Assembly (NCBI RefSeq): GCF_004000805.1
Contig: NZ_BILY01000003.1
Coordinates: 62,001 to 126,000, forward strand
DNA from: Paenibacillus glycanilyticus NBRC 16618
Lineage (GTDB): Bacteria; Bacillota; Bacilli; Paenibacillales; Paenibacillaceae
DNA length: 64,000 nt
Direction: 5' to 3'
Below, one piece after another: positions 34,042-42,367 of the stretch. The stretch's first letter is position 1; every line of letters starts with the position of its first letter. The notes under the pieces are model-generated. The model was not told the DNA's origin, did not search any database, and saw only the letters and a program-made list of their open reading frames with translations. Both the position numbers and the translations under genes were made by a program.

Positions 34042-34872
34042 TCATGTCCCCCATTCGCGCATCAGGTTTAATTGCCTTCCATAAGTACCGTCTTCGTCTG
34101 AAGGCGTTTCCAGTATAAAAGGAACATTCGCAAGCGCGGGAACGGACATCAGCCATTTCATTCCTTCCTCGCCGATATGACCGCTTCCAAGCGCCGCATG
34201 CCGATCTCGCCGAGCGCCAGCCGCGAACATCGAGTCATTGAAATGCACAGCCGCGACATGCTCCAGTACGCCTAATGAGCCGGCTTTCTTCAGCCACTCC
34301 GCATCCGTCTCCCCATGCCATAAACCGCTCGCAAACATGTGGCAGGTATCCAGGCAAAAAGCCAGCTTTGCAGGCTCCGCGCATAATCCCCGGATTTGGG
34401 CCAGCTCCTCGATGGTCGTCCCCATAAACGTATGCTCGCCCGATTGAATCTCAATCAGCAGCTTGGCATCCCCGTTCCAACGGCTAGTCACTTCATTCAG
34501 CGATTGAATAATCGATTGGTAACCGGCAAGCGGTTCCTTCCCTTTATACACGCCAAAATGAACGACAACGCCAATCGAGCCGCAGCTGTTTGCAATATCC
34601 AGATCGTTAAGCAGCGATTCAACGGTACGCTGACGGACATCCTCCCGCTCCGAAGCAAGATTCGTCGGATAAGGGGAATGAGCGATGGTCCGTATATCGT
34701 ACTGCCTGCACAGTTCCGCGCAGCGCTCGGCCTCTCTCCGGTCGAAAGCCTTGATTCCAAGGCTGCGAGGGTTTTTCGGAAAATACTGAAAAGCACTAAT
34801 GCCGCCCGAATAGGCGGCTTTGGCGGCGGAGGCATAACCTTCTTTTATGCTGAGATGGCGGCCGATGTACAT
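34042..34872 (-). CDS. AP endonuclease IV-like (Nfo family) TIM-barrel protein
   Basis: About 276 residues from the ATG at 34872 (MYIGRHLSIKEGYASAAK); the same frame extends upstream to 34983 inside fpg/nei but lacks plausibility. Xylose-isomerase-like barrel with metal-binding signatures of endonuclease IV: HFGVYKG, LLIEIQSGEH, KLAFCLDTCHMFASG, AVHFNDSM, DRHAALGSGHIGEEGM and ILETPSD. It cuts DNA 5' of abasic sites, the next step after the glycosylase encoded just upstream. The start lies 4 bases after the glycosylase stop. Confidence 0.9.
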   Translation of the reverse strand: MYIGRHLSIKEGYASAAKAAYSGGISAFQYFPKNPRSLGIKAFDRREAERCAELCRQYDIRTIAHSPYPTNLASEREDVRQRTVESLLNDLDIANSCGSIGVVVHFGVYKGKEPLAGYQSIIQSLNEVTSRWNGDAKLLIEIQSGEHTFMGTTIEELAQIRGLCAEPAKLAFCLDTCHMFASGLWHGETDAEWLKKAGSLGVLEHVAAVHFNDSMFAAGARRDRHAALGSGHIGEEGMKWLMSVPALANVPFILETPSDEDGTYGRQLNLMREWGT

Positions 34873-34876
34873 CGCT

Positions 34877-35692
34877 CTACTGTTCCTTCTGGCAGACCGG
34901 GCAGACGAAAGCTTTGCGCGACGAGATCTCGAACTGCTCGATAGCGGTGCCGCAGACAAAGCATGGCTCTCCCCCGCGATCATACACCTGACAGTGATCG
35001 TTGAAACCGCCGGTAATCGTATCTCCGGCCGTTAACGGCTGCTCCATGTAGCCACCTTTTGAAATCGCTTCCTTTAACACGATATGCATCGAATTATAGA
35101 CTCGATCCCATGTTTCGTCTGTCAAGGAAGGAATTTTTGCATCCGGGCGAATTTTTGCCGCGAAAGCAATTTCGTCCGCATAGCAGTTGCCGATCCCTGA
35201 CAACACATGCTGGTCCACAAGCGCCGTTTTGAGCGCGCCTCTCTTCTTATCGAAGCGTGCTTTGAAACGTTCAAGCGTCAATCTTTTATCGAACGGATCC
35301 GGCCCAAGCTCGGAGAGCTTCGCATCCGCTTCCTTCACGGACATAAAATGCAAATAACCGAGCCGCAGACCGATAAAATACAAATTGCCCGTCGCAAAGC
35401 GGATCGTTACCTGTACCGTGCGGTCAGGACGTTCTTCGTCGCTGCCGAAAAAGAGCGTCCCTCCAAGCATCAGATGAAGCACGAGACGCTTGCCGTTATC
35501 GAGGTGGAATAACAGGTGTTTGCCTCTGCGTTCCACAAACCATATCGTCCGGCCAACCAATTCCGCTTCGAATTGCCCGGCGTTAATATTAATCGATTTG
35601 TCGCGGGTAACTTCCGTACCCGTAATCGGCGAGCCGATAATCAGCTCCGACAATCGTAATCGGTAATGTTCCATTTCCGGTAGTTCCGGCAT
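34877..35692 (-). CDS. Fpg/Nei family DNA glycosylase
   Basis: 271 residues. PELPEMEHYR at the N-terminus provides the catalytic Pro1/Glu2 after Met removal. HLMLGGTLFFG and the H2TH region ALVDQHVLSGIGNCYADEIAF are standard. The zinc finger is CFVCGTAIEQFEISSRKAFVCPVCQ. It removes oxidised bases and nicks the site. The insertion patterns resemble the Bacillus-group paralogue distinct from canonical MutM; whether it prefers 8-oxoguanine or pyrimidines cannot be told. Confidence 0.9.
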   Translation of the reverse strand: MPELPEMEHYRLRLSELIIGSPITGTEVTRDKSININAGQFEAELVGRTIWFVERRGKHLLFHLDNGKRLVLHLMLGGTLFFGSDEERPDRTVQVTIRFATGNLYFIGLRLGYLHFMSVKEADAKLSELGPDPFDKRLTLERFKARFDKKRGALKTALVDQHVLSGIGNCYADEIAFAAKIRPDAKIPSLTDETWDRVYNSMHIVLKEAISKGGYMEQPLTAGDTITGGFNDHCQVYDRGGEPCFVCGTAIEQFEISSRKAFVCPVCQKEQ

Positions 35693-35731
35693 GCAAGCTC
35701 TCTTCCTTCCTGTCCGCTCTATTGCTTTCTC

Positions 35732-36544
35732 TTATATCCCGATTGAGGACGAAATATACGATACCAGCTTATGCAAATCGTCGCAGACGACGTGAGGCCT
35801 GCAGCCTGCGCGTTCTGCGTAATAGTCCAGATTATCCTTCGTCGTTAATCCGGTTAGCACAAGTACCGTTCCGCAGCCCGAAGCATGGCCGGCCGCAATA
35901 TCCGTTGCCAGGTTATCGCCGATGACCCAAGTCTCTTCCGCGGACAAACCAATCTGGCGCAGGGAATAGTCCATTAGAATCTTCGACGGCTTGCCGATTA
36001 GCGTAGGCTCCTTGCCGCCAGCCGCCGTAAGCATGGCGCCTATCGATCCGGCGCCGGGAAATAAGCCGCCTTCTCCGGGAAGCAGCAGATCCGGGTTGGT
36101 CAACACAAATTCGGCTCCCTGAAGTATCGATCTAACCGCTCTTGTCAACTGTTCGTACGACAGCTGCCGGTCCAGACCCTGCAGGACAAAATCCGGCTGC
36201 TCTTCGGTAATCCGCAAGCCCGCTGCTTCCACGGCTTCAATGAGCCCGCTTTCGCCGATAACCAGCACAGAGGCGCCGGGTTTTTGGTTTGCTATGTATT
36301 GCGCCGCAGCCTGCGCGGAAGTGCATACGTCGCGCGGCTCGGCGTCGATCCCCATTCCGCGAAGCCGCTCTGCAACGGTTTCCGGGGATACGGTTGAATT
36401 ATTCGTTACGAACCGGTAAGGCAGCTTCCATTCCCGAAGCTGCCGGATAAGCTCGTCCGCACCGTCAATTCGCTGGGTGCCATGATATAAAGTACCGTCC
36501 AGATCAAGGAGCAAGCCCTTCATCGGCGCTGATTGTTCGTTCAT
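35732..36544 (-). CDS. HAD phosphatase, NagD/AraL type
   Basis: 270 residues. Motif I LLLDLDGTLYHG, motif II FVTNNS, motif III LIGKPSKI, motif IV WVIGDNLATDIAAGHASGCGTVLVLTG: the C2-cap (NagD/p-nitrophenyl phosphatase) family, as YutF and AraL of Bacillus. It is probably a broad sugar/nucleotide phosphatase. Its start overlaps the mrfB-like stop by 4 bases, so it is embedded in the repair operon, where a role in clearing phosphorylated by-products is only speculation. Confidence 0.88.
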   Translation of the reverse strand: MNEQSAPMKGLLLDLDGTLYHGTQRIDGADELIRQLREWKLPYRFVTNNSTVSPETVAERLRGMGIDAEPRDVCTSAQAAAQYIANQKPGASVLVIGESGLIEAVEAAGLRITEEQPDFVLQGLDRQLSYEQLTRAVRSILQGAEFVLTNPDLLLPGEGGLFPGAGSIGAMLTAAGGKEPTLIGKPSKILMDYSLRQIGLSAEETWVIGDNLATDIAAGHASGCGTVLVLTGLTTKDNLDYYAERAGCRPHVVCDDLHKLVSYISSSIGI

Positions 36545-37845
36545 TCCGCAAGCTTCCTTCCCGTCTTGCGCAGAAGCCGCTCTCTCCTCTTGCGAAGGCC
36601 CTCTATTTCGGCGCGGCGCTTCGCGTCCCTTCTCCCGAGAGGATCGATAAGCGCCAATTCCAATGCTTCTGACACATATGATAAAGCTGAATCGTAGTCC
36701 TTCAGCTTATGCTCGTAATACATAGCCAGTTCAATGCTTGCACTCAAGCCAGCCGATCCATGCTGGACCGACTGTATAACAGCCTTCTGCCACAATAACA
36801 CAGCTCGCTGCCAATTGCCAGCTTTCTTGTCTCTTGCAGCCAGCATGTTCAAAGTGGCGGCTGCGGTGCGTTCACAGCTTAACGCGGCTTCGAACATAAG
36901 CTCCGCCCGGCCGGCATGTCCCATCTTCTCCAGCCATAAGCCGGTACGGATAAGCTCCTCCGACTCCGCCGGCATCGGCAGCTGATAGCCGCCCTCCGTG
37001 TTCCCGTTCAACAGATGGCCGAATCGGATGGACAAGCATACCAGCGACAGCATATCAATCTCATTATGCTGATAGACGCCTCGCAGCGGCTCCGGATCGC
37101 CGTCGGCGAGAAATTGAAAGTAGAGCTGCGGCGCAAGCGAGCCGGGTACGTCGTCGATCCGCTCGATTCCGAGCCGTTCCTCTTCCACATGGCTTAACCG
37201 CAGCGACGCGAGCGTGTTCTTCCATATGCTGCGGGAGGGATGCAGAAAATCAAGATGAAGCGGCTCCCACAGCTTCCGGTTGTATCCGTGCAAAATGAAC
37301 CGGGTCTGCATAACCGGCCAGTCGAAGGTTTTGCCGTTATAGCTCACCAGATAGCGGTAGCCGCCTAATTTGCCGTTGAGGTAAAATAGCATCGCCCGCT
37401 CCTCGGCGGGGTGGCGGATCACCGCTTGCTCCACGATCAGATCGGAGCCCGACCAATAGGCCAAGCCAACCATAAACGGCACGTTGCCCGTGCCAACGCC
37501 AAGCCCCGTCGTCTCAAGGTCGAGATACAATAGCTGTTCGGCGTCAATCGGGACCTCATGGAATGCCCTCAATCCGGCAGAAGCGGAGGGCAGCTCGCCC
37601 AAGCAATGAATGCCATGCTGGTGACCGGCAGGGTATACAAGCCTTCTCATCAGAAAACTGCCCGCTTCATTATGAAGCAGCTTCACTCCCATGGATGACC
37701 ATTCTTCCGACAAGGTTTCCAGATGATCCGTATTCGCCGCAGGCGGCGGCTCCGGTGCTTGCACGGCCGCTGCGGCTTCTTCGGAAGAAGAAGCCGGGCT
37801 GCTGCTTCCGCGAAGCCGGTTCATTTTATCGCGAAGACTGCTCAT
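36541..37845 (-). CDS. mrfB: MrfB/YprB-like DEDD exonuclease
   Basis: 434 residues. The RNase-H-like exonuclease core has YLDLETTGLGVGTGNVPFMVGLAYW (motif I), LVSYNGKTFDWPVM (motif II) and the late HNEIDMLSLVCL (motif III). The C-terminal third (residues about 300-400) is helical and TPR-like. In Bacillus, MrfA and MrfB repair mitomycin C damage, MrfB acting as an exonuclease working with the helicase. The order mrfA then mrfB, 39 bases apart, is conserved here. Confidence 0.9.
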   Translation of the reverse strand: MSSLRDKMNRLRGSSSPASSSEEAAAAVQAPEPPPAANTDHLETLSEEWSSMGVKLLHNEAGSFLMRRLVYPAGHQHGIHCLGELPSASAGLRAFHEVPIDAEQLLYLDLETTGLGVGTGNVPFMVGLAYWSGSDLIVEQAVIRHPAEERAMLFYLNGKLGGYRYLVSYNGKTFDWPVMQTRFILHGYNRKLWEPLHLDFLHPSRSIWKNTLASLRLSHVEEERLGIERIDDVPGSLAPQLYFQFLADGDPEPLRGVYQHNEIDMLSLVCLSIRFGHLLNGNTEGGYQLPMPAESEELIRTGLWLEKMGHAGRAELMFEAALSCERTAAATLNMLAARDKKAGNWQRAVLLWQKAVIQSVQHGSAGLSASIELAMYYEHKLKDYDSALSYVSEALELALIDPLGRRDAKRRAEIEGLRKRRERLLRKTGRKLAE

Positions 37846-37884
37846 TTCCCGTTCCTCCTCCTTTTACTAGATCAACATGCAGAT

Positions 37885-40134
37885 TTATAACAGGGATAAT
37901 AGCTGAACGCTTTTCTGCTTCCCGTTGATTCCTTCGATTTCGTTTCCGATACATGATGGACATCCATCCTTGCATGAGCATTTTTTGATTAGATTGGCGG
38001 CGGCCTGCTTCACATCGTCAAACCGTTTGTACACGTCGTCGGCCAGCCCGATGCCGCCCGGATAATGGTCGTATATAAAGATCGTCGGCAGACCCGTATG
38101 GGCGGCCTTGATCTGGGAAGTAACGTGAACGTCGCTGCGGTCGCACATCACCATGACCGGCACGATGTGCTGAATGACGTTGGCGATGCCTAGCAGCAGC
38201 TGCTCCAAGACCTTGGTTCCGAGCTCCGGATCGGTATCCTTCAGTTCAAGCCAGGTTGCGCGGGTATGAAGCTCCTGTTCAGGCAGATGTATCGGTCCGG
38301 ATCCGATATTTTCGAACGTGGTAAGCTTGATTTTCTTGAAAATCGTCGGGATCATCGTAACCGCCACATCCCCTTGATGAACGGCGCCGCTGCCGGAGAT
38401 TCTGGACTTGTCGATCTCAAGAACCTTCAGATTCACCGCAAGATTGGCGTCGGTATAGTACTCGACATCCACCTCTCGCACGTAGGCCTTCTTATGGTCC
38501 CAGTCCAGCTTCTCAACCTGATACTGCACTCCTTCGTGCAGGTAGATAGCTTCGTCATGAAGAAGCGTCATCGCGCTGAACCGGTCCATCTCGCCAATAA
38601 TGCGGACATCGGCCACGCTCGTCTGATCAACGATCACGACATTTTCCTGCGATGCGGAACGCAGGCTGATCTCGCTTGCCGGGAAGGCTTGGTTCGCCCA
38701 ATAAAACGTATCGCCGCTTCTGTGAAGCACGCGTTCCTCTTGAAGGTATTCGAGAATCTCGCTGATTTCAAGCGGCCCGAATTCCTCCGTATTCTTGAAC
38801 GGCAGCTCGTATGCCGCGCAGCGGACATGATCGACGAGAATAATCAAATTCTCCGGATTAATCCGCGCGGATTCCGGATTGCGGTCGAAGAAGTATTCCG
38901 GATTCTGGACGATATACTGATCGATTGGCGTGGAGCTGGCCACCATCAGAATAAGCGCTTCGCCATGCCTTCTTCCTGCCCGTCCCGCCTGCTGCCAGGT
39001 ACTCGCGACGCTGCCCGGGTATCCGGTCATCACGCAGACTTGAAGCTGCCCGATATCCACGCCAAGCTCCAGGGCATTGGTGCTCACGACTCCCAGAATC
39101 TCGCCTTCCCTGAGACCCTTCTCGATCTCCCTCCGCTGCTTCGGCAGGTAGCCGCCCCGGTATCCCCGGATCGACTTCGTGCCGATTTCATTTTTGACCA
39201 GCTCTTGGATATGACTGAGGATAATCTCCACCCTTACGCGGCTGCGGGCAAATACGATCGTCTGAATCTTGTTCTTCAGGAATTCCCTCGCCAGATGATT
39301 CACTTCAACGGTCGCGCTTTTCCGGATGTTCAGAGGCACGTTAACGATCGGAGGGTTGTAAAAAACGAAATGCTTCCGGCCCCTCGGCGCTCCGTTATCG
39401 TCAATTAGCCGCATCGGGCTGCCGGTTAACTGCTCCGCCAACTCTTTCGGGTTCGCAATAGTTGCGGATGTGCAAATAAAGGTCGGATTGCTCCCGTAAA
39501 ACTTGCAGATACGCTTCAGCCTGCGAATGACATTGGCCACATGGCTGCCAAATACGCCGCGGTAGGTATGCAGCTCGTCAATGACGATATATTTCAAATT
39601 CTCGAACAAACTGACCCATTTGGTGTGATGCGGCAGGATGGCGGAATGAAGCATGTCGGGATTCGTTATAACGATATGGCCGGCCTTGCGGACGATCTGG
39701 CGGATCGTAGGCGAAGTATCGCCGTCGTAGGTATAGCTCTTGATGTCGATGCCCATCTCGCTTATGATCTCGTTCAGCTCGCTCTTCTGGTCCTGCGCGA
39801 GCGCTTTGGTCGGAAACAAATACAACGCGCGGCTTGTATCGTCCTTGGCAATCGCCTGCAGAACGGGCAGGTTGTAGCATAACGTCTTGCCGGATGCCGT
39901 CGGCGTAACCGCGACGATGTTTTCTCCTTTGGATGCAAGCCGGAAAGCCGTTCCCTGATGGGTGTACAGCTCGGAGATGCCTCGTTTTTGCAGTGCCTCC
40001 CGGATTCGCGGATCCACGCTGTCGTCGAAAGGCGTTGTTTTGGCCTCCTGCGGCTCCATTTCATGCCAATTCACTATATTTTCATTTGAGCGTAATTCCT
40101 CAATTAATTCAGGCAAAGTTTTCTTCTTGAACAT
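37885..40134 (-). CDS. mrfA: MrfA/YprA-like DEAD/H helicase with DUF1998 end
   Basis: 749 residues. Helicase motifs: TPTASGKTLCYNLP (I), YIVIDELHTYRG (II, DELH), CTSATIANP (III), the second RecA lobe with IVFARSRVRVE and QAGRAGRRHGEALILMVA (VI). The C-terminal domain (about 600-749) ends with CSCKDGCPSCIG, the four-cysteine metal site that in MrfA is needed for mitomycin repair. It opens the mrfA-mrfB-HAD-fpg-nfo operon. A LexA-like box sits in its promoter spacer. Confidence 0.92.
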   Translation of the reverse strand: MFKKKTLPELIEELRSNENIVNWHEMEPQEAKTTPFDDSVDPRIREALQKRGISELYTHQGTAFRLASKGENIVAVTPTASGKTLCYNLPVLQAIAKDDTSRALYLFPTKALAQDQKSELNEIISEMGIDIKSYTYDGDTSPTIRQIVRKAGHIVITNPDMLHSAILPHHTKWVSLFENLKYIVIDELHTYRGVFGSHVANVIRRLKRICKFYGSNPTFICTSATIANPKELAEQLTGSPMRLIDDNGAPRGRKHFVFYNPPIVNVPLNIRKSATVEVNHLAREFLKNKIQTIVFARSRVRVEIILSHIQELVKNEIGTKSIRGYRGGYLPKQRREIEKGLREGEILGVVSTNALELGVDIGQLQVCVMTGYPGSVASTWQQAGRAGRRHGEALILMVASSTPIDQYIVQNPEYFFDRNPESARINPENLIILVDHVRCAAYELPFKNTEEFGPLEISEILEYLQEERVLHRSGDTFYWANQAFPASEISLRSASQENVVIVDQTSVADVRIIGEMDRFSAMTLLHDEAIYLHEGVQYQVEKLDWDHKKAYVREVDVEYYTDANLAVNLKVLEIDKSRISGSGAVHQGDVAVTMIPTIFKKIKLTTFENIGSGPIHLPEQELHTRATWLELKDTDPELGTKVLEQLLLGIANVIQHIVPVMVMCDRSDVHVTSQIKAAHTGLPTIFIYDHYPGGIGLADDVYKRFDDVKQAAANLIKKCSCKDGCPSCIGNEIEGINGKQKSVQLLSLL

Positions 40135-40161
40135 AAACGTTCGTCACCCCTTGATACCAAC

Positions 40162-40190
40162 AGTTTAGCGAATATTTGTTCGATTGGCTA
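40162..40190 (-). promoter_or_regulatory. Promoter of mrfA with a near-consensus LexA box
   Basis: On the minus strand TAGCCA (40185-40190) and TAAACT (40162-40167) are spaced by 17 bases. CGAACAAATATTCG (40169-40182) in the spacer matches GAAC-N4-GTTC with one mismatch (ATTC for GTTC). The -35 is weak and the mismatch makes LexA control a proposal. Confidence 0.5.
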
Positions 40191-40224
40191 GAGGATTCAA
40201 GGAAGACATATTTTGGCGACAAAT

Positions 40225-40253
40225 AAAAAACCCGCCTCCCGTAAGAGGCGGGT
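40225..40253 (-). terminator. Terminator after the YdjM-like gene
   Basis: ACCCGCCTC/GAGGCGGGT with a 6-base loop (40230-40253) followed by TTTTTTATTT on the minus strand. Confidence 0.85.
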
Positions 40254-40265
40254 CATGATTATGGA

Positions 40266-41237
40266 TTATACATGAGGCGATTCCCAGGAACGCTTGCTCC
40301 AGCCGACATGATGGCCAAGCACCTTCATATTCCGGTCCAGTTGAACATCAACGCCAAATGCCATTTGATTGTCCCGCCAGAACCGTACGTCTTTCCACGA
40401 TACCTCGTAGCCGTCCTGTTTTTCCTCCACCTGCAAATGAACCTGGTCGGCAAAACCTAGAAAGGCTTTTACCCCGTCGGCCTCCAGTGCGGCCTTTACG
40501 GCCGGAACATGCTCACTTGGCTTATATTTGACCACCGTGGATTCCAGACGGATCCGGCTGCCGGTTACGGTGCCCGTGCGATAGCAATCCCCGCAGTCGG
40601 CGGTAAATTGCCAGCTCCTGCCCAACATGCTTGGTACAAGCGTGATGGCCGTGACCCTGCCAAGCTGGAGCTTAAGCCTTCTTTTGATCCGCCAGCGCAG
40701 CCGCAGACGTATGGCGATGTAGAGAATGGTTACGGCGTAAATACCGGCAAACATTGGTCCCGGCGGGAAGATGCCACATATCCAGAAGAGCAATCCGATC
40801 GCATGAGCTCCGAACAAATACGGATCAAACAGGCAAAGGGCATCCAAATGCCACCATTTCCTGGAGAACGGCCTCAGGCATTGGACGCCATACGTGTTGA
40901 ACAGATCTAGAGCAATATGGAAGCATACCGCGGCAAGCGTCCATAACATGACCAAAAGGACATGATCCAGCACGCCGAACAGCCATGCGAATGCTCCGCC
41001 AATCCCAGCAGCCCAGACAAGCGGAGCCGGCACGGAATGCGTAATCCCCCGATGATTCCTAATATAGGCGGCTTGCCCCTTCAACCTTGCAAATACGTCA
41101 AAATACGGCGCATGGCTGCCCAGCACCGTACCGGCCAGAACCGCATACCCGATCTCCGGATGAACCGAAATAACCGGATCCAGCATGGCAAGACCGCCAA
41201 GTGTTGCGCCAAACAGCAAATGCCTTCCCGTATCCAC
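40266..41237 (-). CDS. YdjM-family membrane-bound metal-dependent hydrolase
   Basis: 323 residues. The N-terminal half is polytopic (about four segments) and contains the conserved histidine/asp motif set NHRGITHSVPAPLVW and HIALDLFNTYGV, seen in LexA-induced inner-membrane YdjM proteins. The C-terminal soluble half (residues about 195-323) is beta-rich. The reaction is unknown. In Escherichia coli ydjM is LexA-regulated, but I find no LexA box in the 100 bases upstream here. It is monocistronic with a strong terminator. Confidence 0.8.
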   Translation of the reverse strand: MDTGRHLLFGATLGGLAMLDPVISVHPEIGYAVLAGTVLGSHAPYFDVFARLKGQAAYIRNHRGITHSVPAPLVWAAGIGGAFAWLFGVLDHVLLVMLWTLAAVCFHIALDLFNTYGVQCLRPFSRKWWHLDALCLFDPYLFGAHAIGLLFWICGIFPPGPMFAGIYAVTILYIAIRLRLRWRIKRRLKLQLGRVTAITLVPSMLGRSWQFTADCGDCYRTGTVTGSRIRLESTVVKYKPSEHVPAVKAALEADGVKAFLGFADQVHLQVEEKQDGYEVSWKDVRFWRDNQMAFGVDVQLDRNMKVLGHHVGWSKRSWESPHV

Positions 41238-41336
41238 CTGACCTCATCTCCTTAGCTGCAGATTTAGTACCAGCATAATACGGGACCGTTATGGGATTAT
41301 TTTCGAACCGTGTTGATTTTGTAAGGAGCTGGCTCG

Positions 41337-42266
41337 CTACTCTTTGGGACGGGGAATTTCGGTGTGATACAGGTCGTGGGCGGCATAGGATTCCGGGAAA
41401 ATCGTCCTTGCTTCCTCTTCAAGGCCCGCAAGATCCTCATCGACAAACCTTGTGCTGAAATGCGTCATGATCAGCTTTTTGGCATTGGCGTTACGCGCGG
41501 TAGTTGCCGCTTCCACGGTTGTAGAATGCCCGTACAAATGGGCTTTCTCTTCCTGACCGGCCGCAAAGGTAGCTTCATGCACGAGCAGATCCGCATTTTG
41601 AGCCAGTCTTAAAGCATTGTCGCAAGGCTTGGTATCGCCTGCAATGGTAATAATCCGGCCGCATTGCGGTTTTCCCGCTGCGTCTGCCGCTCGGACGAGC
41701 GTTCCGTCAGGCAGCGTAATATCTTCCCCTTTTTTAATCCGCCCAAACAACGGACCTGCCGGGACGCCCAACTGCCGCAGCCGCTCGACATTCAGCTTGC
41801 CCGGGCTTTCGCATTCGGTAATGCGGTAGCCAAAACAAGGAACGCGGTGCTCCAGAGGCAGTGCTTCAACCGTGTAACGCTCGGTTTTATAGACAATTCC
41901 TTCGGACACTTCATGGTAGGTAATTTCGTAATCAATTCGGGTACTGCTAAGCGTAAGCGCTGTCTCAATCATCTCGCGGATACCCGGAGGACCGAACAGC
42001 TGGAGCGGACCGTTGCCTCCAACGTAGGACCGGGTGCTGAGCAGCCCAGGAATCCCGTATGTATGATCGCCATGCAGATGGGTAACGAACAGCGCCTCAA
42101 GCTTGTTAAGCTTAAGCGGCGTATGCATCAACTGATGCTGAGTCCCTTCGCCAGCGTCAAACATCCATAACGAACAGTCCGGATCCGGCAGCCTGAGCGC
42201 GATGGACGTTACGTTCCGATGCTTCATCGGGCGGCCTGCGCCTGTTCCAAGAAACCATATTTCCAT
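41337..42266 (-). CDS. rnz: Ribonuclease Z
   Basis: 309 residues. The metal site is FVTHLHGDHTYGIPGLLSTR (HxHxDH), with upstream FLGTGAGRPMKHRNVTSIAL and later LVHEATFAAGQEEKAHLYGHST and LIMTHFSTRF. It is a tRNA 3'-processing endonuclease. The start ATG at 42266 is preceded by GGAGGTGGCAGCACA. It lies between the YdjM-like gene and metH on the same strand. Confidence 0.93.
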   Translation of the reverse strand: MEIWFLGTGAGRPMKHRNVTSIALRLPDPDCSLWMFDAGEGTQHQLMHTPLKLNKLEALFVTHLHGDHTYGIPGLLSTRSYVGGNGPLQLFGPPGIREMIETALTLSSTRIDYEITYHEVSEGIVYKTERYTVEALPLEHRVPCFGYRITECESPGKLNVERLRQLGVPAGPLFGRIKKGEDITLPDGTLVRAADAAGKPQCGRIITIAGDTKPCDNALRLAQNADLLVHEATFAAGQEEKAHLYGHSTTVEAATTARNANAKKLIMTHFSTRFVDEDLAGLEEEARTIFPESYAAHDLYHTEIPRPKE

Positions 42267-42367
42267 TGTGCTGCCACCTCCAGATCACCATATGAATAGG
42301 ATGAAAGCCCCCGCTAGCCGGGGCTGGTTGGTCAACCAGCCATTGCTTACGGAGGCTTAGCTTGCAT

